A program made the position numbers and the translations under genes. Source: an uncultured Eubacteriales bacterium (lineage in GTDB: Bacteria > Bacillota > Clostridia > Oscillospirales > CAG-272). From it: a DNA stretch of 64,000 nt. Position 1 is the stretch's first letter; the number at the start of each line of letters is the position of its first letter. The stretch covers positions 143,839 through 207,838 of the forward strand of contig CAJLCI010000001.1 of assembly GCA_905205065.1 (NCBI GenBank), in the 5' to 3' direction. Under the pieces are notes generated by a model that saw only the letters and a program-made list of their open reading frames with translations, did not search any database and was not told the origin of the DNA. Shown in pieces: positions 51,898-60,871 of this stretch.

Positions 51898-52596
51898 TTA
51901 GCCCACCCATTCTATCAAAAATTTTGAGTCAATCAGCGAAGCGTCAAATCTATAATGCCCAGTTACGTCGGCATTCTTCAGATAATTCTCTTCCCTTTTC
52001 TTTTGACCTCCGTTATGTATAATATACGGTTGACCGTTACGATTTCTTTTATCAGATACAATACCGATATGCTTATCATCTCCGAAAATTACAATATCGC
52101 CTGCCTGCCATTCCTCGGTATGCTCTATATCCGTACTCAGAGATACCGCATACTTTTCAAAAAATATTCTTAAATTCCGAACACGCCGAAAGTCTATATT
52201 ATTATCTCGCTTCACCACGTTCGGGTACGCCTCCGGACGGTTTATTATATCGTTATCTACCATATCGCGCAGCGAATACCCTGCCTGTTTAAAAGCTCTC
52301 CATATAACATCGGCGCATACTCCGATGTTATCAGGCGGATATCCGCTCTCATAATAGGCCGGATCATATTCCGGATGGTTTTCAGCGTCAGCCCTTGCGC
52401 CAAGCAATAAATCGGTATAATCATCTATACCGTTTCCGTTAAAATCCACCGCGCTGTGCACCGTGTTTATACCGAAGTCTTCGGAAGTATAAACTTTTTC
52501 GCCAAACGGATCAAAGTAAATCAAAATGAATACGGCGGCAAGTAACAAAGCTGCGGCCGCAGCAAAAACAGCACATCGAGCACATAGTTTGCGCAC
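51898..52596 (-). CDS. DUF1287-family exported protein
   Basis: A 232-residue protein with an N-terminal signal or anchor helix (8-28) and a domain with VCADVIWRAFKQAGYSLRDM, ADIVIFGDDKHIGIVSDKR-like sequence and YIIHNGGQKKREENYL. The conserved Cys, His and Asn/His positions recall NlpC/P60-like hydrolases, to which DUF1287 is structurally compared. It is probably a cell-wall-associated hydrolase. It begins 5 bp after the DUF218 gene and ends the minus-strand set. Confidence 0.75.
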   Translation of the reverse strand: MRKLCARCAVFAAAAALLLAAVFILIYFDPFGEKVYTSEDFGINTVHSAVDFNGNGIDDYTDLLLGARADAENHPEYDPAYYESGYPPDNIGVCADVIWRAFKQAGYSLRDMVDNDIINRPEAYPNVVKRDNNIDFRRVRNLRIFFEKYAVSLSTDIEHTEEWQAGDIVIFGDDKHIGIVSDKRNRNGQPYIIHNGGQKKREENYLKNADVTGHYRFDASLIDSKFLIEWVG

Positions 52597-52601
52597 TAAA
52601 A

Positions 52602-53291
52602 CTACCCCTTTCGGTCGTTAGTTATATCTCCGTTTCCGCTGACAGGTATAGCATCTCCCAGATACGTCGGCTTCGGCTTTATTTCTGAAATTACAAAATC
52701 CTTGTTTCTTGCGAGAACTTCACGTAATTCTCTTTTTGACTGTCCCAAATAAGTGTGGTAATCCGAGGCTACACCGTACGCGTCAATACCAAGTTTTTCC
52801 GCAATATACAGCGCGCGGTACAAATGATATTTTTGAGTTACGATTATTATTTTATCAGCCTCAAAAATTTCCTTTGCCCTGTATATACTTTCATAAGTTG
52901 AAAAGCCTGCATGATCCATAAAAACATCCGAGGAGGAGATTCCGGAGTCAACCGCATATCGTTTCATCGTCTCAACTTCATTGTATTCTTCATGTCCATG
53001 ATCTCCGCTCATCAGAAGCTTAGGCGCCGCTCCGAGATTGTACAGTTCTACTCCCATCTTTAGTCTGTCCGCCAGCATATCACTCGGAGAACCGTCAGGG
53101 TTTACCTGACAGCCGAGAACAAGTATACAGTCTGCGTCAGAAACCGCGGCCGCTATTTCTGCGGTAATTATATTTTTTGCCGCTGATTTTTTTATATAAA
53201 AATCAATTCCAAATATGGCTCCCATCCCAAGAAAAAGGAGCAGTAGAAGCGAGCAAATTATAGGTATAATCCTCAATTTTCTTTTTTTCAT
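52602..53291 (-). CDS. DUF218 (YdcF/SanA/ElyC-like) membrane protein
   Basis: A 229-residue protein with an N-terminal helix (about 8-28) and a DUF218 domain: DCILVLGCQVNPDGSPSDML, KLLMSGDHGHEEYNEVETMK, DHAGFSTYESIYRAK and IIVTQKYHLYRALYIAEKLG. Relatives SanA and ElyC act in envelope biogenesis and vancomycin exclusion. Its place next to DUF1287 and downstream of an antimicrobial-peptide-type ABC system suggests envelope maintenance. Confidence 0.85.
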   Translation of the reverse strand: MKKRKLRIIPIICSLLLLLFLGMGAIFGIDFYIKKSAAKNIITAEIAAAVSDADCILVLGCQVNPDGSPSDMLADRLKMGVELYNLGAAPKLLMSGDHGHEEYNEVETMKRYAVDSGISSSDVFMDHAGFSTYESIYRAKEIFEADKIIIVTQKYHLYRALYIAEKLGIDAYGVASDYHTYLGQSKRELREVLARNKDFVISEIKPKPTYLGDAIPVSGNGDITNDRKG

Positions 53292-53346
53292 AAAAGCCGC
53301 CGCCTTTCTGTATAATCGACAGCAAAATTTTTATGCTGTCGGTAAA

Positions 53347-56034
53347 TTATAGATTTTCATTTTTCAATGCGTCAATTGGATTGTCTTTCTTTATCTTATT
53401 CATAGAATACATCATTGTTGAAAAAACCACTGCAAAAACACTGAGTACCGATATGGCTATTGCAGCCCAAGGCAGCTGAAAAGACGTATCGAAACCCTTT
53501 TCAACCGAGAGGTAGATAAGAAAAGTAATTCCTATAGAAACCGGAAGTCCCAAAAACAAAGCTCTTGAACCGTACAGGACACATTCATAATTCATCATTC
53601 TGTTGAAGCCGCGTGATGTCATACCTACAGATTTAAGCATCGCAAACTCTCGCCGCCGAAGACTGATATTAGTAGAAATTGTATTAAACACGTTAGCGGC
53701 TGCAATAAGAGATATAAGGACAATAAAGCCATAAGAGAACACTTTTATAATTACAACAAGATTTCTTGATTGTTCAGCAGTCTCCGCATAGTCTATCACA
53801 CTTATGTCTTCAAGCCCTTTATCCTCGAGTACTTTCTCTATTTCCTTGCAGCTAAGAACATGATCGCTTGATTTGAAAAAGAAGCTTATTCTTTGTTCAT
53901 TGAAATTTTCTTCAGAAAATACTGATGATTTTAAGCTTTGAGGATATATCATTGCTATACCCACTCCGTTATTATTAAAGTAAAACTGCTTATCATATAT
54001 TGTTCTTCCTGACTTCAGTGTATATTCAACACATAATTCATCTTTGGAAACTTCAAGAAGTTCTCCGGTCGTGTTATTCATATATTGAAAAATAATATCA
54101 CCATTATCATTTTCATATCTGTCATAATAAAAATAGCCGTCTATAGACTTAGGTCTTTCGAATAGAACTTCAAATTCATTTGCGCTCAGATAGTTCATTT
54201 TTTCATATCTTTCAGTATCAGTATTAAAGAATGTATTTCCATCCAAAGTAACAGCTAAAGGCGCGTCAGGATTCATATAAAGCTCTTCATTCAAACCGTA
54301 GGTACTCAATAATTTTTTGAATTCGTCATCATTTACAAAAAGGACGCTTAAGACTACCGATAAATCCTGTGCGTCTGTTTCCGCGTCATGCGCCTCGGCA
54401 TATTTTAAATATTCCTTGCTGAAATATTTTTTATCAGCTGTTCCGCCAAGTGACAGATATTGCATATACGCACCTTCAGTAATATTTTTATTGTCTGTAA
54501 GGACCGCAAGCAGATCCTCAGCTGAAATATCTGAAAAATCGTCTTCATCAGCCCGAAATACAATATCATAATCGTCTTTTGACAGCCCAGACGATGCGGA
54601 ATCCATAAGATAATTAGTAAATGACGAAGCGGAAACAAATAAAACTATGCTCATGAACAGGCTTAAAATTGTCGCTCTGTATTTCTTCCTGCTGCGCTTG
54701 TAGTACTTACTTGCAAGCATGCCGGGAAGTCCAAACAGCTTATATGTCAGCTTTGATGTTTTTACCGCCTTCCCTTTTGCATTAATGTCAAGATTTTGAC
54801 GTATAGCTTCCACTGCAGAAACCCGCGTAGCCCTTTTTGACGGGATCCATGCGGATATTAAAACGGTAATAAGGGCAATAACTGCGGCCAGTATCATCGA
54901 TGCAAGCGAAATAACGGGTCTCATTTCCGAATTAAATCCCAGCGCGATAAATTTTTGTCCGATCAGCATAATCGTAATGCTGATTCCCGCTGTGCCGGCA
55001 ATAATACCAATGGGAATGCCGACAATGCTGACTGCCACGGCCTCAAAAAATACTGTTTTACGCAGCTGCTTCTTCGTTGCTCCGATAGATGACAATAGCC
55101 CAAACTGCTTTGTACGTTCGGATACCGAAATGGAGAAAGCATTATAAATAAGCGATACCGAGCCGAACATTATAAGACATATAACAATAACGGCCAAGCT
55201 TAAAATCACCGTATTGAAGCTGTTAAAACCAGTTACTCCGTAACACATTAAAACGTCGTTGTTTACAGCGCCGTCAAGCGAATTTTTCTCGATGAAGTCA
55301 TAGACACCGCCCGGACTTTTTGTCTTAAAATAGACATCATACATATATTCATCGGATGGAACGTCAGCAAGTGTAAATGCGGTATAGCCGGGAGCTGAGG
55401 TATTTTCAAGAACACGCGGAAGACGCTCATAAAAGCCGCACACGGTATATGTACGTGTTTCTCTTACCTGCAGTTCCTCGTTCACTACAGTCATTTCGCC
55501 TTCTTTATTCATAGAAAACGGATTGCTCTGATTGAGAGCGTATCCCTCAGATATACGAACACCAAGATCGAGGGTCAAAACATCACCAATATTATATTTT
55601 ACTCCGCCGTTTGACGAAAGATGTTCCGGAATTAAAATCTCGTCTGATGAAACCGGATAACGTCCTGACGTGATGTGTACAGGAAGAGTATTCTCGGCAT
55701 TTTCCGATGCGCCGAGCAAATATATATACGGCTTATATTCGTTTTTGCAGCCTTTCGCGACCGCATATCCAAGATTCTGGGTATATACCGCCGATAAGAT
55801 TTCTTCTGAAGCCTTAATTTTTTCATACGTTGCATAATCTGTATTCTGTGAGCTCCCGTACCAGTCTCCCTCTCGGTATAACGAATCTCTTAATATATAA
55901 TCCTGTAAACTGGCCGCAAACGTAGTTACCGCACATATCATAGCTGCCGACAAAACAATTCCGATTACAGTTACAACTGTTCGGGTTTTATTTTTTTTAA
56001 GTGATTTCAGTGTAACTTTATTTAATATATTCAT
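53347..56034 (-). CDS. ABC transporter permease, MacB/FtsX type
   Basis: An 895-residue membrane protein. It has an N-terminal helix (MNILNKVTLKSLKKNKTRTV start), a large extracytoplasmic domain, an FtsX domain near residues 265-420 (GLLSSIGATKKQLRKTV), a second extracytoplasmic domain, and a C-terminal FtsX domain (FAMLKSVGMTSRGFNRMMNY). Two FtsX domains and two large outside domains are typical of permeases that handle peptides, lipids or signals. Its ATG overlaps the ATPase gene's stop, so translation is coupled. Confidence 0.88.
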   Translation of the reverse strand: MNILNKVTLKSLKKNKTRTVVTVIGIVLSAAMICAVTTFAASLQDYILRDSLYREGDWYGSSQNTDYATYEKIKASEEILSAVYTQNLGYAVAKGCKNEYKPYIYLLGASENAENTLPVHITSGRYPVSSDEILIPEHLSSNGGVKYNIGDVLTLDLGVRISEGYALNQSNPFSMNKEGEMTVVNEELQVRETRTYTVCGFYERLPRVLENTSAPGYTAFTLADVPSDEYMYDVYFKTKSPGGVYDFIEKNSLDGAVNNDVLMCYGVTGFNSFNTVILSLAVIVICLIMFGSVSLIYNAFSISVSERTKQFGLLSSIGATKKQLRKTVFFEAVAVSIVGIPIGIIAGTAGISITIMLIGQKFIALGFNSEMRPVISLASMILAAVIALITVLISAWIPSKRATRVSAVEAIRQNLDINAKGKAVKTSKLTYKLFGLPGMLASKYYKRSRKKYRATILSLFMSIVLFVSASSFTNYLMDSASSGLSKDDYDIVFRADEDDFSDISAEDLLAVLTDNKNITEGAYMQYLSLGGTADKKYFSKEYLKYAEAHDAETDAQDLSVVLSVLFVNDDEFKKLLSTYGLNEELYMNPDAPLAVTLDGNTFFNTDTERYEKMNYLSANEFEVLFERPKSIDGYFYYDRYENDNGDIIFQYMNNTTGELLEVSKDELCVEYTLKSGRTIYDKQFYFNNNGVGIAMIYPQSLKSSVFSEENFNEQRISFFFKSSDHVLSCKEIEKVLEDKGLEDISVIDYAETAEQSRNLVVIIKVFSYGFIVLISLIAAANVFNTISTNISLRRREFAMLKSVGMTSRGFNRMMNYECVLYGSRALFLGLPVSIGITFLIYLSVEKGFDTSFQLPWAAIAISVLSVFAVVFSTMMYSMNKIKKDNPIDALKNENL

Positions 56035-56714
56035 TTGCGGATCACCTCGTCTCGCTTGACTTTTCCGTCCTCGATTGAGATAATCCGATCGGCCTGCAAA
56101 GCAATGTTTTCATCGTGAGTTATGATCACCAGCGTCTGATTATATTTCTGATTCGACATCTTCAAGAGCTCCATAATTTCCTGGCTGTTTTTACTGTCGA
56201 GATTTCCTGTAGGTTCATCTGCGAGTACGACGGCCGGCGCGTTCATCAGGGCTCTGCCTATAGAAACACGCTGCTGCTGACCTCCTGAAAGCTGATTCGG
56301 AAGATGATTTTCTCGTCCTTTAAGCTTGAGAGTATTAAGAAGTTCATTCAGTCTGTCATTGTTTACCTTTTGCCCGTCCATAAGAACAGGAAGCGTCATA
56401 TTTTCAATTACATTTAAAACCGGAATAAGGTTATAAAATTGATAGATAAGTCCGACCTGACGGCGGCGGAATATAGCAAGCTGTTCATCGTTTTGCGCAT
56501 AAACATCATTTCCGTCCATAAATACCTTTCCGCCGGAAGGCTTATCTACGCCGCCTAATATGTGAAGCAAGGTAGATTTCCCTGAACCCGACGGTCCGAT
56601 TATAGCTATAAACTCTCCCTTGTTCACCGAAAAAGACACATTATCAAGCGCCCTGACCTCATTTTCACTTTTTCCGTACACTTTGCAAAGATTTTCAACT
56701 CTCAGTATCTCCAT
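56031..56714 (-). CDS. ABC transporter ATP-binding protein, MacB/LolD family
   Basis: About 227 residues with Walker A GPSGSGKST, Q-loop IYQFYNLIP, signature LSGGQQQRVSIGRAL, Walker B VVLADEPTGNLD and switch His in ITHDENIA. Members power FtsX-type permeases for peptide efflux or envelope signalling. The ATG at 56714 has GGAGAG six bases upstream; the longer frame to 56768 does not. The stop overlaps the permease start. Confidence 0.92.
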   Translation of the reverse strand: MEILRVENLCKVYGKSENEVRALDNVSFSVNKGEFIAIIGPSGSGKSTLLHILGGVDKPSGGKVFMDGNDVYAQNDEQLAIFRRRQVGLIYQFYNLIPVLNVIENMTLPVLMDGQKVNNDRLNELLNTLKLKGRENHLPNQLSGGQQQRVSIGRALMNAPAVVLADEPTGNLDSKNSQEIMELLKMSNQKYNQTLVIITHDENIALQADRIISIEDGKVKRDEVIRK

Positions 56715-56848
56715 ATAAAACTCTCCTTTACGTTTATTCAAGTTTATTTTACTTTGCATAAGTGACACATCGGTGACTTTAAAATAACAAAAACGTCACT
56801 TTCATGCTGCAGACACACGGGAGACAATTGCATAAGGAACCGCCAAAT

Positions 56849-57850
56849 TCAGACAATGCCTTTGTAAAAGCGTATAGTAAACATCGCCCCGCCATCAGGT
56901 TTATTTTCCGCTTTAATAGTTCCGTTTTGCTTTGTTATTATCATCTTTGCGAGCGCAAGTCCGATTCCTACACTTTTATCATCTGAATCCTTTCCTTTAT
57001 AAAATCGTTCAAAAATATGAGGAAGATCCTCCTTGTCAATTCCACAGCCATTGTCTGAAATTACAACCTCAGAAAAAAGAGCATTTTCCAGTGCCCTGAT
57101 TATTATCTCACCCCCGTTTGGGGTATGTTCCATACAATTTTTTATAATGTTGGTCAGCGCTTCGCATGTCCAAGATATATCTCCCAAAAAAGTTCCGTCA
57201 GTTTCTACCGAAAGCGTTTGTTCCCTAAGCTCTATAGGAATCAAAAGCGGGGCCGCCGCTCGCTTTAAAAGATCCGAAAAAGACACAATTTCCCTGTTAA
57301 ACTGTACTATTCCGGCGTCAAGTCTCGAAATTTTGAGCAAAGCTGTAATAAGCCAGTCTATACGCGAAAGCTGGTCATATAATTCCCGTGAAATTTTCCG
57401 GCGTTCAATATCCTGTATATCCGCCCTCGAAAGAAAGGATACAAGAAGATTGACCGAAGTCAGGGGAGTACGTATCTGATGAGAAATATCCGCTATTGAC
57501 GACGCAAGATATATTTTGTCCTCCTGCAGCTTTTGCTGCTGCTCTCTCAGGCGCACCGTCATTTTATATATTTCACTCTGCAGAACGCCAAGCTCTCCCT
57601 CAGAATAGGATTCAAGAGACAAATGATTGTTTCCATGCAGTATTCTGTCAATATCTGAGGACAAACCGCATATTCGCCTGTACCGTCTGTATGTAGTTAA
57701 CAGATAAATAATAATAAAAAGAATACATAATATCAAAACAAATACACAGTATTTTTTCTCGATTACATAAAATGACAAAATCGCCGCCACTGACAGAATG
57801 CTGTAAACCAACAGCGTTCTTATGATTTCCGGATTCCTGAAAAAATTCAT
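56849..57850 (-). CDS. Sensor histidine kinase with two membrane helices and little extracytoplasmic sequence
   Basis: A 333-residue kinase. Two helices (12-30 and 34-53) are almost adjacent, leaving a loop of a few residues, as in intramembrane-sensing kinases that listen to ABC transporters. A HAMP-like linker, the phosphoacceptor His124 in ADISHQIRTPLTS, the N-box NIIKNCMEHTPNGG, and G-boxes DNGCGI and GIGLALAK follow. It overlaps the response regulator gene by one base and precedes the ABC genes, so it probably senses envelope stress or peptide antibiotics. Confidence 0.9.
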   Translation of the reverse strand: MNFFRNPEIIRTLLVYSILSVAAILSFYVIEKKYCVFVLILCILFIIIYLLTTYRRYRRICGLSSDIDRILHGNNHLSLESYSEGELGVLQSEIYKMTVRLREQQQKLQEDKIYLASSIADISHQIRTPLTSVNLLVSFLSRADIQDIERRKISRELYDQLSRIDWLITALLKISRLDAGIVQFNREIVSFSDLLKRAAAPLLIPIELREQTLSVETDGTFLGDISWTCEALTNIIKNCMEHTPNGGEIIIRALENALFSEVVISDNGCGIDKEDLPHIFERFYKGKDSDDKSVGIGLALAKMIITKQNGTIKAENKPDGGAMFTIRFYKGIV

Positions 57851-58521
57851 TATATCTCTACCTTATAGCCAAGTCCCCGGACAGTTTTTATAATATCCGG
57901 ATTTTGCGGGTCATCTTCAATCTTTTCGCGCAGTCTCTTTATATACACGGTTAACGTATTGTCGTTGACAAATTCTCCGGCGATATCCCAGATTGCTTCA
58001 AGAAGCTGAGTCCTTGAAAGTATTCTGCCGCGGTTATTAAGAAAAACAAGCAGCAAACGGTATTCAAGAGCGGATAAATACAAATCCTTTCCGTTTTTAC
58101 TCGCAATTCCCTTTACTGTATCAACTGTAATTGTTCCGAGACTTATAACTGTACCCGTTCCTCCTGTCAGCCGAAGAATATTACGAATACGAGAGGAAAG
58201 CTCACGCGGACGGAAAGGCTTAGCTATATAATCGTCTGCACCGAGTTCAAAACCGGTTACCGTACTGTATTCATCTCCCAATGCGGTAAGAAAAATCACC
58301 GGAATCCTGTAATTTGATTTTACGGCTTTGCATACTGCAAAGCCATTGCCTTCTGACAAAGATATATCTAAAAGCACAAGGTCAAACCTTTCTTTCTCCA
58401 TCATACTAAGAGCCTTTGTCTGACCGGATGCGCTTTTGACCTCATAACCTTCAGCGGCAAGAAACTGCGTTAGATTTGAAATTATACTCTTGTCATCTTC
58501 AACTAATAATATTTTTGTCAT
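57850..58521 (-). CDS. OmpR/PhoB-family response regulator
   Basis: A 223-residue regulator with the receiver domain (phosphoacceptor Asp52 in LVLLDISL, Lys in YIAKPFRPREL) and a winged-helix DNA-binding domain (SALEYRLLLVFLNNRG, DNTLTVYIKRLREKIEDDP). It is the first gene of the set RR - kinase - ABC ATPase - permease and probably activates the transporter genes. Confidence 0.93.
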   Translation of the reverse strand: MTKILLVEDDKSIISNLTQFLAAEGYEVKSASGQTKALSMMEKERFDLVLLDISLSEGNGFAVCKAVKSNYRIPVIFLTALGDEYSTVTGFELGADDYIAKPFRPRELSSRIRNILRLTGGTGTVISLGTITVDTVKGIASKNGKDLYLSALEYRLLLVFLNNRGRILSRTQLLEAIWDIAGEFVNDNTLTVYIKRLREKIEDDPQNPDIIKTVRGLGYKVEI

Positions 58522-58769
58522 TGAATTACCTGTTTTATCCCGAGTTTAACATTATAACATGACGCAAAATGGATTTGCTTATAAATACACTTTTGCTAAG
58601 ATGTCAATTTCACAGCCACACCCATGCACAGCGGCAATTACCGCATAGTCTTGCAGCGCAAGGGTTTCTGTATATATTATATCATATATTTTAATTTTTT
58701 TCTACTAATTTGACAAAAAACAAAACTAAGTTTAATAAGGAGTAAAAGTCAGTTATTCAATTTATTCGA
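58522..58769. other. Non-coding AT-rich region upstream of the response regulator
   Basis: No gene is seen. It presumably contains the promoter of the response regulator set; I see no clear pair of hexamers. It runs into repeat locus 2. Confidence 0.35.
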
Positions 58770-58887
58770 TTTTTTTAGATTTTTTTTGACATTGGTACTT
58801 GACAAGATAATTAATCTATGATACATTTATATAATTTAAGTTATTATTTAGTAATTAGAGTTTTTGAAGTTTTAAATTGAATACAAT

Positions 58888-59008
58888 CTGAACCGACAGG
58901 ACGTTAAAAAACGCCGGCAGATTTGCAGAGTTGACGCTCCGCATCTCTTGATATTCATGTGATAGGAACACATAAATACCCACCGGAATCCCGGCACCGA
59001 CGTGAGAT
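58888..59008 (-). ncRNA. Candidate structured RNA, module A, copy 2
   Basis: The same four hairpins as in copy 1, on the minus strand: GCCGG/CCGGU (58995-58982), the 12-bp stem with a different 7-nt loop (58980-58950), GCGGAG/CUCUGC (58942-58925) and GCCGGC/GUCGGU (58918-58892). Differences from copy 1 preserve pairing. See copy 1 for strand reasoning. Confidence 0.5.
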
Positions 59009-59014
59009 ATATTA

Positions 59015-59043
59015 TATATAACATATCTTATTTTATATCTCAA
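59015..59043 (-). promoter_or_regulatory. Promoter of module A, copy 2
   Basis: On the minus strand TTGAGA, a 17-bp spacer and TATATA, with four extra bases just downstream compared with copy 1. Confidence 0.45.
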
Positions 59044-59225
59044 GAAGATTGCCGAAAAAACTCGAATTAGAGGATAAACGGTTTTGGCTCTCAAATGCTA
59101 TACTATCTTTAGTCGTTGAAGTTATAAAGCCTCATGCCTCCTCATTTTAAAGTTTTTAGATTCTTAAACCTTTTTGAAAAAAGGTTTAAGCCTCCGGAGG
59201 ATATATTCTTCGATCTGCAGTATGT

Positions 59226-59267
59226 AAAACCGGGGCGTTGTGTTTGCGCACATGCCCCGGTTTTTTG
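59226..59267. terminator. Intrinsic terminator inside repeat locus 2
   Basis: ACCGGGGC and GCCCCGGT form the outer stem around TTGTG/CACA, followed by TTTTTTG. It differs from the locus 1 version by a paired change. Confidence 0.75.
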
Positions 59268-59465
59268 TTTTCTCTTTTTTTAAATCATTCAAAAGAAAAG
59301 GACGTGATTTATTTTGTCAGGGCCGAGCGGAAGCATCTGCCGCAGACAGAGCTGTCTAATTCTGGTTAAAATTGAATAGAATTGACTGTCAGTTTTGAAC
59401 CGGAATTTTAATTTCCTTCAGAGTTAATCTTCCAGGCAAAAAAAGCCGCAGCGAAGCATGAGATG

Positions 59466-59709
59466 TTCTGCACACCGTGTAAAAGAAACCACGTGAGCGG
59501 TTACCTCCGCAAAATACGTTTTACTATAAAAAGCTTTAATAGTAAGGACCGTGCGTGTTTTGTATTGCGATAGACCACGGTTTCAGGCTTTTCACGTTCC
59601 GGGAAACCGGAGTGGAAAAATACCCTTGAAATTAACTTATCCGGTCTTGCCGGCAAACGATGCAGTTTTGTACTGCACTCAAGTTTGACACGGCACGGCC
59701 GGATTTTTC
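59466..59709 (+). ncRNA. Candidate structured RNA, module B, copy 3
   Basis: Elements: AACCAC-GTGA-GCGGTT hairpin with GNRA loop (59487-59502); TTACTAT/ATAGTAA hairpin (59521-59545); ACCGTG/CACGGT pairing; a CCGG-GAAA-CCGG hairpin with outer TTC.AC/GTGGAA; the 23-nt block 59624-59646 identical to copy 2; and a branched terminator closed by ATCCGG/CCGGAT with a T-run (59639-59709). Function unknown. Confidence 0.5.
59639..59709 (+). terminator. Branched terminator of module B, copy 3
   Basis: ATCCGG and CCGGAT close a structure with an inner TGCAG/CTGCA hairpin and AAAC/GTTT, followed by TTTTTCT. It is also placed 40 bp downstream of the convergent isomerase gene. Confidence 0.65.
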
Positions 59710-59748
59710 TATCAATGTGAAAAGCTATAGATTAATTAAAACAAATAA

Positions 59749-60714
59749 TTAAGCCCAGCTCATGGTTGTAGGCTTCGGATCATTTATTACGGACGGGCGA
59801 AGGAAATCAATGGCTTTCTTTAATCCCTCGTCAATGCTCATCAAACTGTCCTCATGTTCAATCGAAAGAACCCTATCATATCCTACAAGGCGCAAATTGG
59901 AGATGAGATCTCTCCAATACTGCTCGTTATTGCCGTATCCCACAGAACGGAATACCCAGCTGCGATGAATTTCATCTCCGTAATGTTTTGTATCCAAAAC
60001 ACCGTCAGCCGCGATATTATACTTATCAAGCTTTGTATCTTTAGCATGCACGTGATAAATTGCTCCGCCAAGTTTGCGAATTGCTGCGGCAGGCTCGATT
60101 CCCTGCCATATGAGGTGAGATGGATCAAAATTCGCGCCGAGAACATCACCGACAGCGTCGCGCAGACGGAGCATGGTTGCCGGGTTATATACACAAAATC
60201 CGGGATGCATCTCAAATGCGACACGAACATGATGAGCTTTTGCAAAAGCGCCAGCTTCCTTCCAATACGGAATTAAAACCTCATTCCACTGGTAGTCAAG
60301 AATTTTAAGAAAATCGTCCGGCCACGGACAAGTAACCCAGTTAGGATACTTTGCGCCGGGATGGTCGCCCGGGCATCCCGAAAAAGTAATTACCGTATCA
60401 ACACCCATCTTTTCAGCGAGCAAAACAGCATTCCGAAAATCGCTGTCATATGCCGCGGCAATTTCTTTGTCGGGATGAACATTATTGCCGTGAGCTGCGA
60501 TTGCGCATACAGTCATACTATATTTTTTCAGTGTTTCAATAAAGTTCTGATAAGCGGATTCATCGCTGAGCAAAACCGCGGGATCACAATGATCCTTACC
60601 GGGATATCCTCCGCCTCCTATCTCTATAGTATCAATTCCGAGCGCGGACAGTTTTTTCAGCGCCTCTTCAAGAGGAAGCGCGCCATAAAGATTTGCGAGT
60701 ACACTGAGCTTCAT
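59749..60714 (-). CDS. Sugar phosphate isomerase/epimerase (xylose-isomerase-like TIM barrel)
   Basis: A 321-residue protein of the AP-endonuclease-2/IolE-like family. It shows MKLSVLANLYGALPLEEAL, GIDTIEIGGGGYPGKDH, FEMHPGF with a metal-binding Glu and His, NFDPSHLIWQGI and HVHAKDTK, and Glu in SIEHED. Members isomerise or epimerise sugars and inositols; the substrate cannot be predicted. It is monocistronic with a strong promoter and a possible operator. GAAAGGAAGATA precedes the ATG. Confidence 0.82.
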   Translation of the reverse strand: MKLSVLANLYGALPLEEALKKLSALGIDTIEIGGGGYPGKDHCDPAVLLSDESAYQNFIETLKKYSMTVCAIAAHGNNVHPDKEIAAAYDSDFRNAVLLAEKMGVDTVITFSGCPGDHPGAKYPNWVTCPWPDDFLKILDYQWNEVLIPYWKEAGAFAKAHHVRVAFEMHPGFCVYNPATMLRLRDAVGDVLGANFDPSHLIWQGIEPAAAIRKLGGAIYHVHAKDTKLDKYNIAADGVLDTKHYGDEIHRSWVFRSVGYGNNEQYWRDLISNLRLVGYDRVLSIEHEDSLMSIDEGLKKAIDFLRPSVINDPKPTTMSWA

Positions 60715-60792
60715 GAATAAATATCTTCCTTTCTTAATTTTTTTCAGATTACAGGACCGTATCAGCTCGAAGCTATTAAGAATATACCTGTT

Positions 60793-60818
60793 TTACATTT
60801 TGTTATCTTTAAATGTAA
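60793..60818. promoter_or_regulatory. Operator-like inverted repeat before the isomerase gene
   Basis: TTACATTT and AAATGTAA, separated by 10 bp, lie between the promoter and the start codon. The position suits a repressor site. Confidence 0.5.
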
Positions 60819-60842
60819 TATATTATTTTTATTTACACGCTT

Positions 60843-60871
60843 ATTATAGCTTTAATTTCTCATGATGTCAA
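60843..60871 (-). promoter_or_regulatory. Consensus sigma-A promoter of the sugar isomerase gene
   Basis: On the minus strand TTGACA, 17 bp and TATAAT, a perfect consensus pair. Confidence 0.85.

Larger units (their letters stand above)
58770..59709. repeat. Composite repeat block, locus 2
   Basis: A compact version of the block at 37741-40069: module A (58888-59008), 13-bp palindrome (59163-59190), terminator (59226-59267), the hairpin at 59399-59437 and module B (59466-59709) follow directly. It lies between the response regulator gene and a sugar isomerase gene and contains no convincing protein gene. Confidence 0.8.

Noticed and set aside
37814..59094. Minus-strand frames with VGAGIPVGIYV...HEYQEM...NLPAFF in both repeat loci, possible micro-protein
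   Set aside because: Residues are partly conserved, but changes occur as paired substitutions in stems, the frame has no ribosome binding site, and the promoter leaves almost no leader. I favour structured RNA, without excluding a peptide.
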